Below are positions 42,201 to 51,432 of a DNA stretch of 60,505 nucleotides, one piece after another. The DNA lies in the NCBI RefSeq assembly GCF_900188445.1, contig NZ_FZOR01000050.1:1-60505 (forward strand), in the 5' to 3' direction. Every line of letters starts with the position of its first letter. Position 1 is the stretch's first letter. The DNA is from Actinomadura meyerae. GTDB taxonomy: Bacteria; Actinomycetota; Actinomycetes; Streptosporangiales; Streptosporangiaceae. The notes under the pieces were generated by a model. It was not told the origin of the DNA. It ran no database searches and was given only the letters and a program-made list of their open reading frames with translations. Both the position numbers and the translations under genes were made by a program.

Positions 42201-43783
42201 CCGGCGGCTCCCTGTACTCCTGGTTCGCCGCGGGCGCGGCGCGCCATCCGGACGGCGTCGCCCTGGAGATCGGCAGCGACCGCTGGACCTATGCCGAGCT
42301 GGAACGCGCCGCGGCCGGCGTCGCCGGGCTGCTGGCGCGGCGCCGCGGCGAGCCGCCCCGGCGCGTCGGGCTGCTGTGCGCGCGCACGCCGCTGGCCTAC
42401 GCCGGCTACCTCGCCGCGCTGCGGCTCGGCGCCGCGGTGGTGCCGCTGGCTCCCGGCGTCCCGGCCCGCCGCAACCGCGCCGCGGCCGAGGCCACGGGGA
42501 TCGACGCGCTGCTCGCGGACGAGTCCGGCGCCGCGCGGGCGGCCGAGATCGCGGCGGCGGCGGGGGCGACGGCCGTCGAGCTGCCGGGGTCGCTCCGCGG
42601 CCTCGCGGAGACCGCCGCGCCCCCGGCGCCCGCACCCGTGGAACCGGACGACACCGCCTACATCCTGTTCACCTCCGGCTCGACGGGCGCGCCGAAGGGC
42701 GTGCCCGTCACGCACGCCAACGTCACCGCGTTCCTGCGCTCCTGCGCCGGGCGGTACCGGGCCGCCGCCGGCGACCGGGTGTCGCACACCTTCGAGCTGA
42801 CCTTCGACCCTTCGGTGTGCGACCTGTTCACGGCGTGGAGCGGGGGCGCGACCGTGGTCGTCCCCGTGGGGAACGAGGCGCTGCGGCCGTCGGCGTACGT
42901 GAACCGCAGGGGGATCACGCACTGGTTCTCGGTGCCGTACGCGGTGTCCCTCGGCCTCCGCGCCGGCGGGGTCGAGCCGGGGAGCATGCCCGGCCTGCGG
43001 CGCACGCGCCTCGGCGGCGACCGGCTGACCGTGCGGCAGGCCGCCACATGGGCCGCGGCCGCGCCGCACAGCGCCATCGAGAACACCTATGGGCCCACCG
43101 AGGCGGCGGTGTTCTGCACGGCCTACGAACTGCCGCGCGCGCCGTCGGACTGGCCGGCCACCTCCAACGGCACGGTGCCCATCGGCCGCCCGCTGCCGAC
43201 GGTGGAGCACGTCGTCCTCGGCCCCGACGGGCGGGCCGCGGCGGAGGGCGAGCTGTGCCTGCGCGGCGAGCAGCGCTTCCCCGGCTACCTCGACCCGCGG
43301 TCCGACACCGGGCGGTTCTACGCGCTTCCGGCGGGGGCGCCCGCACGGACGCCGTGCCGGCCGGGTCCCTACGCCCCCGAGTACTGGTACCGGACCGGTG
43401 ACCTGGTGCGCGTCGAGGACGGCCTGCTCGTCCACCTCGGCCGGCTCGACCACCAGGTCAAGGTGCGCGGCTACCGCGTGGAACCGGGCGAGATCGAGGC
43501 GGTGCTGCGGCGGCACCCGGACGTCGCCGACGCCGTCGTCGTCCCGGTCGGGGAGCCCGGCGAGCGCGGGCTCGCGGCCGTCTGCACCGGACGCCCGGTG
43601 CCGCCCGCGGACCTGGCGGCGCTGGTCCTCGGCGCGCTGCCCCCGCACATGCTGCCCGACTCGTTCGAACACCGGGCGGCACTGCCCGTCAGCGGGAACG
43701 GCAAGGTCGACCGGAGCCGCGTCGCGGCGGAGGTCGCGGCCGGCGGGGCCGCCGCGACGGGCCCCGCGGCGAAGATCGGATAG
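42197..43783 (+). CDS. Stand-alone amino-acid adenylation domain
   Basis: A 528-residue complete A domain without attached carrier. Motifs: A3 LFTSGSTGAPKGVPV, A5 NTYGPTEAAVF, A7 YRTGDLV, A8 GRLDHQVKVRGYRVEPGEIE and A10 SGNGKVDRS with the catalytic Lys. The specificity region begins FELTFDPSVCDLF, so Asp235 (GrsA numbering) for an alpha-amino group is kept, but the remaining pocket does not match a code I know. It must charge one of the discrete carriers (33010, 38496, 39034 or 44574). The GTG start overlaps the C-A gene stop. Confidence 0.92.
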   Translation: MTGGSLYSWFAAGAARHPDGVALEIGSDRWTYAELERAAAGVAGLLARRRGEPPRRVGLLCARTPLAYAGYLAALRLGAAVVPLAPGVPARRNRAAAEATGIDALLADESGAARAAEIAAAAGATAVELPGSLRGLAETAAPPAPAPVEPDDTAYILFTSGSTGAPKGVPVTHANVTAFLRSCAGRYRAAAGDRVSHTFELTFDPSVCDLFTAWSGGATVVVPVGNEALRPSAYVNRRGITHWFSVPYAVSLGLRAGGVEPGSMPGLRRTRLGGDRLTVRQAATWAAAAPHSAIENTYGPTEAAVFCTAYELPRAPSDWPATSNGTVPIGRPLPTVEHVVLGPDGRAAAEGELCLRGEQRFPGYLDPRSDTGRFYALPAGAPARTPCRPGPYAPEYWYRTGDLVRVEDGLLVHLGRLDHQVKVRGYRVEPGEIEAVLRRHPDVADAVVVPVGEPGERGLAAVCTGRPVPPADLAALVLGALPPHMLPDSFEHRAALPVSGNGKVDRSRVAAEVAAGGAAATGPAAKIG

Positions 43784-43795
43784 CGAGGAGCACTC

Positions 43796-44476
43796 ATGAT
43801 CGGCACCCTGACCACGCTCGAACACTGCCTCCCCGGCGACTACGAACGCCTCGCCAAGTGGTTCTCCTCGGCGTCCGGATGGTACGCGCTCGGAAAGCAG
43901 AAACTGTTCTCCGCGGACGACCTCAAGAACGAGAACCTGCACGGCCGGACCCATTTCCTCATCGTGGTGGAGAAAGGCAGCAGGCGGCGGGTCGGAGCGG
44001 TCACGTGGACCGCGAAGGAGGAGTACGAGGGCAGCTACGTGATCGGGACCGGCGTCGGCGATCCCGAACTCTACGATCGGGGGCTCGGTGCGGAGGCCAG
44101 CATCCTGCTGCTGAACTACCTGTTTCATATGAAGAACGCGCACCGGGTCGAATTCATCTTCGGCCTGTACAACAAGCACGCGCTTCCCGCGCTGACCCAG
44201 TGGAACGTGACGCTCGAAGGAATACTGCGGGACTACTTCTACCTCGACGGCGAGTACCAGGACGCCGCGCTGTGCTCCGTGCTGCGCGACGAGTTCTACG
44301 AACTGGCCACCGCGGGCGGTTTCCTGTCGACGCTCGACGAGATTCCCCGCGCCGACAAGGAGGAGGCACGGACCCTGGTGCGCGAGCACCTCGCGAAGAT
44401 GCCGGACCACCATCTGGCGGACCTGTTCGGGCGCGCTCGCCCGATGCCCCCGCATCGCCGAGACGCACAGCGCTGA
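43796..44476 (+). CDS. GNAT-family N-acyltransferase
   Basis: A 226-residue GCN5-like protein. The beta-strand and acyl-CoA-binding region IGTGVGDPELYDRGLGAEAS corresponds to the R/Q-x-x-G-x-G/A loop of the family, followed by NYLFHMKNAHRVEFIFGLYN. The C-terminal third (from about residue 160) is an extra helical part that lacks obvious family match. The ATG at 43796 has GAGGAG upstream, 12 bases after the A-domain gene. In this context it could acylate an amine of the assembly-line product, or use an acyl-carrier donor. Confidence 0.85.
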   Translation: MIGTLTTLEHCLPGDYERLAKWFSSASGWYALGKQKLFSADDLKNENLHGRTHFLIVVEKGSRRRVGAVTWTAKEEYEGSYVIGTGVGDPELYDRGLGAEASILLLNYLFHMKNAHRVEFIFGLYNKHALPALTQWNVTLEGILRDYFYLDGEYQDAALCSVLRDEFYELATAGGFLSTLDEIPRADKEEARTLVREHLAKMPDHHLADLFGRARPMPPHRRDAQR

Positions 44477-44573
44477 CCAGGTCAGACCCGGTCAGACCTC
44501 CAAAAAGAGACTGGTCCGGCCGCCGCCGGGCGTGGTGGTATCGACCGTGTCGCCCACAGAAGGGACGCCGAGC

Positions 44574-44912
44574 GTGCACGAGGTGGAGCCGGCGATGCTG
44601 GCCCTCGTCCGGAACGCCTGGGAGAAACGTTTGGAAAAACGCGGTATCGGGGTCGACGTGAACTTCTTCGACTTCGGTGGAACCTCCCGGACCATCGCCG
44701 AGGTGCGCGCCGACCTCAGCGCGGAACTCGGACGCGAGATACCGCTCGTCGCGTTCTACCGCCATCAGAACATCAGAGCCATGGCCCGCTATCTGACAGG
44801 CGGAGGCGACGCTTCCCCCCAGGCCGGGAGAGCACGCCGGCCCGCGCCGGGCGGGCGCCAGCGGGCACTGCGCGGCGCGGCACGCGCCCGCCGGACGGAA
44901 GGTGACGGGTAA
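44574..44912 (+). CDS. Discrete acyl/peptidyl carrier protein
   Basis: A 112-residue protein whose first 75 residues form a carrier domain with VNFFDFGGTSRTIAEV (Ser38). The last 35 residues are an Arg/Ala/Gly-rich tail that looks disordered. The GTG at 44574 is supported by GAAGGG nine bases upstream; a GTG at 44532 is possible. Its stop codon TAA is directly adjacent to the ATG of the PKS gene, so it probably feeds a starter or amino-acyl unit to the PKS ketosynthase. Confidence 0.88.
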   Translation: MHEVEPAMLALVRNAWEKRLEKRGIGVDVNFFDFGGTSRTIAEVRADLSAELGREIPLVAFYRHQNIRAMARYLTGGGDASPQAGRARRPAPGGRQRALRGAARARRTEGDG

Positions 44913-47900
44913 ATGGCCGACGACATTCGGGAGAACGACGTCGCGGTGGTCGGGATGGCGTGCCGCTTCCCCGGCGCGAACAACGTCCGCGAATACTGGG
45001 ACAACCTCGTCAAGGGCGTCGAGGCGATCCGCTTCCTGACCGACGACGAACTGCGCGCCGCCGGCGTTCCCGAGCGCATCATCAGGGACCCGGACTACGT
45101 CAAGGCCTGCCCGATGATCGACGACATGGACGGCTTCGACGCGGCCTTCTTCGGCTACACCGCGCGCGACGCCGAACTGCGCGATCCCCAGGGAAGGCTG
45201 TTCCTGGAGACCTGCCACAGCGCGCTGGAGGACGCCGGATACGACGTCGGCCGCTACGCGGGGACCGTCGGCGTGTTCGGCGGGGCCGGAGAGTACCGGT
45301 ACGGCTCGGACTTCGTGCGGCGCAACGCCGCGGCGGTGGACGCGGCCGGCGGCATGAGCGTCGCGACGGCCACCGAGCCCGACTACCTGGCCACCACGGT
45401 CTCCTACCGGCTCGGCCTCCGGGGCCCGAGCTTCACCGTCCAGACCGCGTGCTCGACGGCCCTGGTCGCGATCCACCTGGGCTGCCAGTCGCTGCAGATG
45501 GGCGAGTGCGACATGGCCCTGGTCGGCGCCGTGGACGTCAGGCTGCCGTACGGGCGCGGGCACTGGCGGGTGGACGGCGGGATCGGCTCGGCGGACGGGC
45601 ACGTCCGCGCCTTCGACGCCGCGGCGTCCGGGACCATCTTCGGCAGCGGGGTCGGCGTTCTCGCGGTGAAGCGGCTCGCGGACGCCCGGGCCGACGGCGA
45701 CCACGTGTACGCGGTCATCCGCGGCTCCGCGATCAACAACGACGGGGCCGACCGCGCCGGCTACACCGCGCCGGGCGTCGAGGGGCAGACGCGGCTCATC
45801 ATGGAGGCGCTCGCGGTCGCGCAGGTGCCGCCCGACTCGATCGGGTACGTCGAGGCGCACGGCACCGGCACCCTCGTCGGCGACCCGATCGAGGTGACGG
45901 CGCTCAGCGACGCGTTCCGCGCGGCGGGGGCGGCCGGCCGGCAGTACTGCGCGCTCGGCTCGGTGAAGACCAACGTGGGGCATCTCGGCGCGGCGGCCGG
46001 AGTCGCCGGGATCATCAAGGCCTGCCTGGCGGTCCGCCACGGCACGATCCCGCCGACGCTGCACTTCCAGGAGCCGAACCCGGCGATCGACTTCACCTCC
46101 GGCCCGTTCTACGTCAACACCGAGCCGGTGGCGTGGACGGGGCCGCGGCGCGCCGGGGTGAGTTCGTTCGGCATCGGCGGTACGAACGCGCACATCGTGC
46201 TGGAGGAGGCGCCGGAGGACGCGCGCGTCCCCGAGGAGCGCCCTTCCCCGCAGGTGATCCCGCTCTCGGCGCGGACGGGCGGCGCGCTGGCCGCGATGGC
46301 CGCGCGGCTCGCCGAACACCTCGGCGAGCCGGATCCGCCGCCCCTCCCGGACGTGGCGTGGACGCTCCAGCACGGCCGCCGGGAATTCCCGTACCGCCGC
46401 ACCGTGGTCGCGTCCACCGTGCAGGACGCCGCCGCGGCCCTGCGGGACCTGGCCGGCGCGTCAGCGTCCACCCGTCCCGTCCCGCCGGACGCGCGCGGCG
46501 TGGCGCTCCTCTTCCCCGGCCAGGGCGCCCAGTACCCGGGGATGGGGGCGGGGCTCTACCGGACCCAGCGGGTGTTCCGCTCCGTGATCGACGAATGCGC
46601 CGAGATGCTGGAGCCCCTGATCGGCACCGACCTCCGCGATCTCCTCTACGGGGGCGCCACCGGCGAGGCGCTCGCGCAGACGCGGCTCGCCCAGCCGGCC
46701 CTCTTCGCCGTCGAGTACGCGGTCGCGCGGCTGTTCGCGTCGTGGGGGGTCGTGCCCGACGCGCTCCTCGGGCACAGCGTCGGCGAGTACGCGGCCGCCT
46801 GCCTGGCGGGCGTCCTCTCCCTCGAGGACGCGGTCGCGGTCGTCGCCGCGCGGGGCGAGCTGATGCAGGGCATGCCGCGCGGGTCCATGGCGGCGGTGCC
46901 GCTGCCCGAGCACCTCGTCGTCCCGATGCTCCTCGGCGGCGTCGAGGTGGCCGCGGTCAACGGGCCCGGCGCGACCGTCGTCGCGGGCCCGGACGGCGCC
47001 GTGGACGCGTTCGAGGAGCGGCTCGCGCCCTGGGGCGTGCGATGCGGCCGGCTGGTCACCTCGCACGCCTTCCACAGCGGCATGATGGACCCGATCGTCG
47101 AACCGTTCCGGGAGCGCGTCGCGCGCGTGCGGCTGAACGAGCCGCGGATCCCGTTCCTCTCCAACGTCACCGGCACCTGGATCACCGCCGAGCAGGCCAC
47201 CGACCCCGGCTACTGGGCCGGGCACCTGCGCAGCGCCGTCCGCTTCGCCGACTGCGTGCGGACGCTGACGGACGGCGCGGACCGCGTCCTGCTGGAGGCG
47301 GGGCCGGGCCGCACGCTCACCGGCGCGGCGCGGCAGTGCCTTCCCGGTGCGCGGACCGTCCTCGCCACCTCGATGCGGCACCCGCTCGGCGAGGGCGACG
47401 ACGAGACCCTCGCCCTGGAGGCCCTGGGGCGGCTATGGAGCGCCGGCGTCCCCGTGGGCTGGGACGGCGCCGCGGGCGGGGACCGCCGCCGCGTGCCGCT
47501 GCCGGTCTACCCCTTCGAGCGCCGCCGGTACTGGCTGGACCCCGACCCCGCGGGGACGGCGAGCCCGGACGCGGAGGACCCGGACGAGGGCGCCCTGCCG
47601 GTGGAGCGCGCGGTGTACGCCCCGGTCTGGACGGAACGGCCGATCCCGGCGGAGATCCCCCCGGTGCCGGAAGGCTCCCGGTGGCTGCTGCTGACCCCCG
47701 GCACCGGGCCGGTGGAGGATCTCGCGGACCGCCTGGAGGCCGAGGGGGCGCGTGTCGTCCGCGTGACGGCCGGGCCGGGGTTCGCCGAGACGGGCACGGA
47801 CCGGTTCACGGTGCGTCCCACCGAACGGGACGACTACGAGGCCCTCCTCGGCGCGCTCGGCGACGGCGCGTTCCCCACCCGCGTGGTGCACGGCTGGACG

Positions 47901-50411
47901 GCCACCGCCGCCGAACCCGACCCGCTCGCCCCCGAGGCCGTCGAACGAGCCTGCGACCTCGGCTTCTACGCGCTGCTCCTGCTGGCGCAGGCGCTGGAGG
48001 ACCGCCTCCCCGACGAACCCGTGCGGATCGTCGCCGTCAGCACCAACATGCAGGACGTCTCGGGCGAGGGCGCGAACGAGCCCGGCAAGGCGACGCTGCT
48101 CGGCCCCGCCATCCTGATGAACCGGGAACTGCGGCACGTCGGCTGCCGCAGCGTGGACCTCGCCGCCCCGTCCCGCCAGCCGGCCGAGGCCGTCGCCGAC
48201 CGGCTGCTCCGCGAGTGCCTGCGCGACGACGACGCCGACCGGCAGGTCGCGTGGCGCGGGCTGAAGCGCTGGGCGTGGTCGTACACCGGCGTCCCGGTGG
48301 AGGTCCCCGAGGAGCGGCCCGCCATCCTCCGCGAGGGCGGCACCTACCTCATCACCGGCGGGCTCGGCGGCATCGGCCTCACCACAGCGCGCGAGCTCGC
48401 CCGGACGGTGCGGGCGAACCTCGTCCTGCTCGGCCGCACCGCGCCGCCCGAGCGCGAGACGTGGCCCGCCCTCCTCGCCGACGACAGGACGGACGAGGCC
48501 ACCCGGCGGCTGCTCGGCGACCTCGCGGAGATCGAGGAGCTGGGCGGGACCGTCCTGGCCCGGTCCTGCGACGTGACCGACGAGGACGCGCTCGCGGCGG
48601 TGGTCGCCGAGGCGACCGGGCGGTTCGGCCGCATCGACGGCGTCTTCCACTCGGCCGGCGTCGCGGGCGGCGGGCTGCTCGCCGTCCGGGACCGGGAGGC
48701 CGCCCGGCGGGTCCTCGCCCCCAAGGTCGCCGGGACCCTCGCCCTGCACCGCGTCCTCGGCGACGGCGTCGACTTCGCCGTCCTGTACTCCTCGATCACG
48801 TCGGTCGTGGGCGACTTCGGCCAGGTCGACTACTGCGCCGCGAACAACTTCCTCGACGCCTACGCCCGCCGGCGCGCCGCCTCGGGCGCCCGGGTCCTGT
48901 CGGTGAGCTGGGGCGCCTGGCGCGACGTCGGCATGGCCGTGGACGCCGCCCGCATCACCCCGAACGTGTTCCGTGAGATGCGGGGCGGCAAGTGGTCCGA
49001 GCCCGCCGACCACCCGCTGCTCGGGCGGCGCCTGCACGACCACCTCTCCGACGACGTGGTGTTCTCCACGGTGCTCGGCCCCGACTCGCACTGGATGCTC
49101 ACCGACCACCGGGTCGGCGACATCCCGCTGATGCCCGGGTCGGGCTGCCTGGAGATGATCCGGGCGGCGGCCGTCGCGGCGTTCGGCGCGGGCGCGGAGG
49201 AGCGGCACGTCGAGATGACGGACGTGGTGTTCCTCGGCCCCATCGAGGTCCGCACCGACCAGGAGATGCGGATCACCCTGCGTCCCGCGCAGGACGGGTT
49301 CCACGACGTCTCCTTCACGGTCGCGCCCGCCGACGCCGACGACCCGTCCGCCTGGACGGAACGGGTCCGGGCGCGGGTGCGGACGGTGCCCGCGACACCG
49401 GCCCCCGTGCACGACGTCGAAGCCGTCCGGGCGGAGTGCGCCGACTTCCGCTTCGAGCCCACCCCGGAGTTCCGGTCCAGGGGCATCGTCGACTTCGGGC
49501 CCCACTGGTACAGCGTCGAGCGGGTCGACATCGGGACGCGCAGGCAGCTCGGCACCATCGCGCTGCCGGAGGAGTTCCGCGCCGAGTGCGGCCAGTACGC
49601 GCTGCACCCCGGGCTCTTCGACGACGCGGTCTCCAACGCCCGGGTCATCGAGGGCATCCGCAAGGGCAACAAGTACCTGCCGCTGAGCTACCGGCGCATC
49701 CTCGTCCGCGCCCCGCTCCCGCCCCGCTTCCACGTCGACGTGCGCGAGCTCGACGACGCGGAGGGCGAGATCGTCGCCGCGGACATCCGGGTCATGGCCC
49801 CGGACGGCACCGAGCTGGCGGAGATCGAGCAGTACGCGCTGCGGCGGGTGGACCCCGCCTCGTTCGCGGACGGCCCCGCCGAGGACGCTCCCGCGGCGCA
49901 CGGGCCGGGCGCCGGCACGCCCGCCCCCGGCGCGGGGCAGGACCGCGCCGACTGGATGATCACCCCCGCCACCGGCATGGACGCGCTGCGGGCGCTGCTC
50001 GGGGCGTGGGGCGCCGCACCGCACCTCGTGGTGTGCCCGGAGGGGCTGGAGGCGAACCTGCGCCGCGTCGAGTCCCTCACCGGCGACGTGCTCGAACGGG
50101 AGCTCGGCGACGGCGCGGCGGTGACGACGGCGGACGCCCAGGGCGAACGGCTCCTCGACACCCCCTACGTCGCGCCCGAGACGCCGCTCCAGCAGCGGAT
50201 CGCCGCCCTGTGGTCGGACGCCTTCGGCATCCGGGAGATCGGCCTGGACGACGACTTCGCCGAGCTCGGCGGCAACTCGCTCATGGCCGTGCAGCTCGCC
50301 TGGCGCGTCCGGCAGCACTTCGACGTGGAGATCACGGTGGCGCGGCTGTTCCGCCGCCCCACCGTCCGCGCCCTGGCCGAACTGGTGGAGAACGAGCAGG
50401 GCGCGCGCTGA
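44913..50411 (+). CDS. Type I polyketide synthase, KS-AT-KR-DH-ACP
   Basis: An 1,832-residue single-module PKS. KS: residues 9-430 with Cys180 in TACSTA, His316 in EAHGTGT and His357 in KTNVGH. AT: about 530-830 with Ser622 in GHSVGEY and HAFH at 718-721, the malonyl-CoA pattern. A spacer (about 890-1130) resembles the structural KR subdomain. KR: NADPH loop TGGLGGIGL near 1149, with Ser and Tyr in YSSITS and VDYCAANN. DH: HRVGDIPLMPGSG from His1399, and HPGLFDDAVSN with Asp1570. ACP: DDDFAELGGNSLMA with Ser1789. The usual order is DH before KR; here KR precedes DH. No thioesterase domain is attached, so release must use another protein. The predicted extension adds two carbons and leaves a double bond if DH is active. 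Confidence 0.94.
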   Translation: MADDIRENDVAVVGMACRFPGANNVREYWDNLVKGVEAIRFLTDDELRAAGVPERIIRDPDYVKACPMIDDMDGFDAAFFGYTARDAELRDPQGRLFLETCHSALEDAGYDVGRYAGTVGVFGGAGEYRYGSDFVRRNAAAVDAAGGMSVATATEPDYLATTVSYRLGLRGPSFTVQTACSTALVAIHLGCQSLQMGECDMALVGAVDVRLPYGRGHWRVDGGIGSADGHVRAFDAAASGTIFGSGVGVLAVKRLADARADGDHVYAVIRGSAINNDGADRAGYTAPGVEGQTRLIMEALAVAQVPPDSIGYVEAHGTGTLVGDPIEVTALSDAFRAAGAAGRQYCALGSVKTNVGHLGAAAGVAGIIKACLAVRHGTIPPTLHFQEPNPAIDFTSGPFYVNTEPVAWTGPRRAGVSSFGIGGTNAHIVLEEAPEDARVPEERPSPQVIPLSARTGGALAAMAARLAEHLGEPDPPPLPDVAWTLQHGRREFPYRRTVVASTVQDAAAALRDLAGASASTRPVPPDARGVALLFPGQGAQYPGMGAGLYRTQRVFRSVIDECAEMLEPLIGTDLRDLLYGGATGEALAQTRLAQPALFAVEYAVARLFASWGVVPDALLGHSVGEYAAACLAGVLSLEDAVAVVAARGELMQGMPRGSMAAVPLPEHLVVPMLLGGVEVAAVNGPGATVVAGPDGAVDAFEERLAPWGVRCGRLVTSHAFHSGMMDPIVEPFRERVARVRLNEPRIPFLSNVTGTWITAEQATDPGYWAGHLRSAVRFADCVRTLTDGADRVLLEAGPGRTLTGAARQCLPGARTVLATSMRHPLGEGDDETLALEALGRLWSAGVPVGWDGAAGGDRRRVPLPVYPFERRRYWLDPDPAGTASPDAEDPDEGALPVERAVYAPVWTERPIPAEIPPVPEGSRWLLLTPGTGPVEDLADRLEAEGARVVRVTAGPGFAETGTDRFTVRPTERDDYEALLGALGDGAFPTRVVHGWTATAAEPDPLAPEAVERACDLGFYALLLLAQALEDRLPDEPVRIVAVSTNMQDVSGEGANEPGKATLLGPAILMNRELRHVGCRSVDLAAPSRQPAEAVADRLLRECLRDDDADRQVAWRGLKRWAWSYTGVPVEVPEERPAILREGGTYLITGGLGGIGLTTARELARTVRANLVLLGRTAPPERETWPALLADDRTDEATRRLLGDLAEIEELGGTVLARSCDVTDEDALAAVVAEATGRFGRIDGVFHSAGVAGGGLLAVRDREAARRVLAPKVAGTLALHRVLGDGVDFAVLYSSITSVVGDFGQVDYCAANNFLDAYARRRAASGARVLSVSWGAWRDVGMAVDAARITPNVFREMRGGKWSEPADHPLLGRRLHDHLSDDVVFSTVLGPDSHWMLTDHRVGDIPLMPGSGCLEMIRAAAVAAFGAGAEERHVEMTDVVFLGPIEVRTDQEMRITLRPAQDGFHDVSFTVAPADADDPSAWTERVRARVRTVPATPAPVHDVEAVRAECADFRFEPTPEFRSRGIVDFGPHWYSVERVDIGTRRQLGTIALPEEFRAECGQYALHPGLFDDAVSNARVIEGIRKGNKYLPLSYRRILVRAPLPPRFHVDVRELDDAEGEIVAADIRVMAPDGTELAEIEQYALRRVDPASFADGPAEDAPAAHGPGAGTPAPGAGQDRADWMITPATGMDALRALLGAWGAAPHLVVCPEGLEANLRRVESLTGDVLERELGDGAAVTTADAQGERLLDTPYVAPETPLQQRIAALWSDAFGIREIGLDDDFAELGGNSLMAVQLAWRVRQHFDVEITVARLFRRPTVRALAELVENEQGAR

Positions 50412-50433
50412 GCGTCCGGGAAAGGTGGCGACG

Positions 50434-51432
50434 ATGACGGGATCCTTCATCGCGGCGGACGAGCTGCGGACGGCGGCGAACCCGCTGCTCCTCGGCCCCG
50501 GCGCGCACGGGCTGCGCGCCACCGCCGACCGCGCGCGGATGGCCGAGGAGGCGGGGGCCGGGCAGCTGTGGCTGAGCCAGGTCCCCGACAACCACGACTC
50601 GACCCTCGTGGCCGCGGGGTGCGCCGCGGCGACCCGCTCGATGCGGATCGGGACCGCGGTCACCCCGGTGGCGGGCCGCCATCCGGTCCAGGCGGCGCAG
50701 ACGGCGTCCGCGCTGGCCGACCTGTCCGGGGGGCGGTTCGCCCTCGGGCTCGGAGCGGGGCACCCGTTCATCAACGAGTTCGTGCTCGGCCTCGCCCCCG
50801 TCCCCCCGGTCGCGGCGATGCGCGAGTACCTGACCATCGTCCGGACCCTGCTCCGCGAGGGCCGGGCCGACTTCGTCGGACGCCACCACACCGCGCACGC
50901 CTCCAACGTGACCGGGCACGGCGCCGACGTCCCGATCCTCCTCGGCGGGATGCGGCCGAAGATGATCGAGCTGGCGGCGGAGCTGGCCGACGGCCTCCTG
51001 CTGTGGCTCGCTCCCGTCCGCTACGTCGAGGAGCACGTGCTGCCCGCGGTCCAGGAGGCGTGCGCGCGGATCGGCCGCGACCCCGCGACGCTGCCCGTCC
51101 TCGTGGAGGTGCCGGTCTACCTGGCCGACGACCATCCGAACCTGTACTCCGACCTGGAGGGCCTCATCACCCAGTACGCCATGATGCCGTCGTACCGGCA
51201 CGTGTTCGAGGCGTCCGGGTTCGGGGACCGGCTGGCGGCCGGCGAGATCGACCGGGCGATGGCGGACGCGATCGCGATCACCGGGGACGCTGGCGACATC
51301 GCGGGACGGCTGGAGGAGTACCGGACACTCGGCTGCGTGCCGGTCCCGGCCACCGCCATCGGCGACCGGCCGCTGGAACTGGACACTCCCGACGCGTTCG
51401 ACCGCTTCCTCAAGGCGGTCTGCGTTGCCTGA
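50434..51432 (+). CDS. Luciferase-like (LLM class, probably F420-dependent) oxidoreductase
   Basis: A 332-residue TIM-barrel flavin/F420 oxidoreductase. Family blocks are RMAEEAGAGQLWLSQ, IGTAVTPVAGRHP, DLSGGRFALGLGAGHP and VPILLGGMRPKM. The ATG at 50434 is preceded by GGAAAGG. In natural-product clusters these enzymes reduce double bonds or imines or hydroxylate intermediates; the cofactor is inferred from the host type. It lies 22 bases after the PKS gene and overlaps the thioesterase gene by eight bases. Confidence 0.9.
   Translation: MTGSFIAADELRTAANPLLLGPGAHGLRATADRARMAEEAGAGQLWLSQVPDNHDSTLVAAGCAAATRSMRIGTAVTPVAGRHPVQAAQTASALADLSGGRFALGLGAGHPFINEFVLGLAPVPPVAAMREYLTIVRTLLREGRADFVGRHHTAHASNVTGHGADVPILLGGMRPKMIELAAELADGLLLWLAPVRYVEEHVLPAVQEACARIGRDPATLPVLVEVPVYLADDHPNLYSDLEGLITQYAMMPSYRHVFEASGFGDRLAAGEIDRAMADAIAITGDAGDIAGRLEEYRTLGCVPVPATAIGDRPLELDTPDAFDRFLKAVCVA

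Noticed and set aside
39468..43783. Substrate prediction for the two A domains from pocket residues
   Set aside because: The pocket residues I could extract do not match a code I know with confidence, and one domain is split, so naming an amino acid would be a guess.
47433..50906. Long open frame on the minus strand opposite the PKS
   Set aside because: It is the antisense shadow of an unambiguous PKS and the next gene, with no ribosome-binding site or domain.
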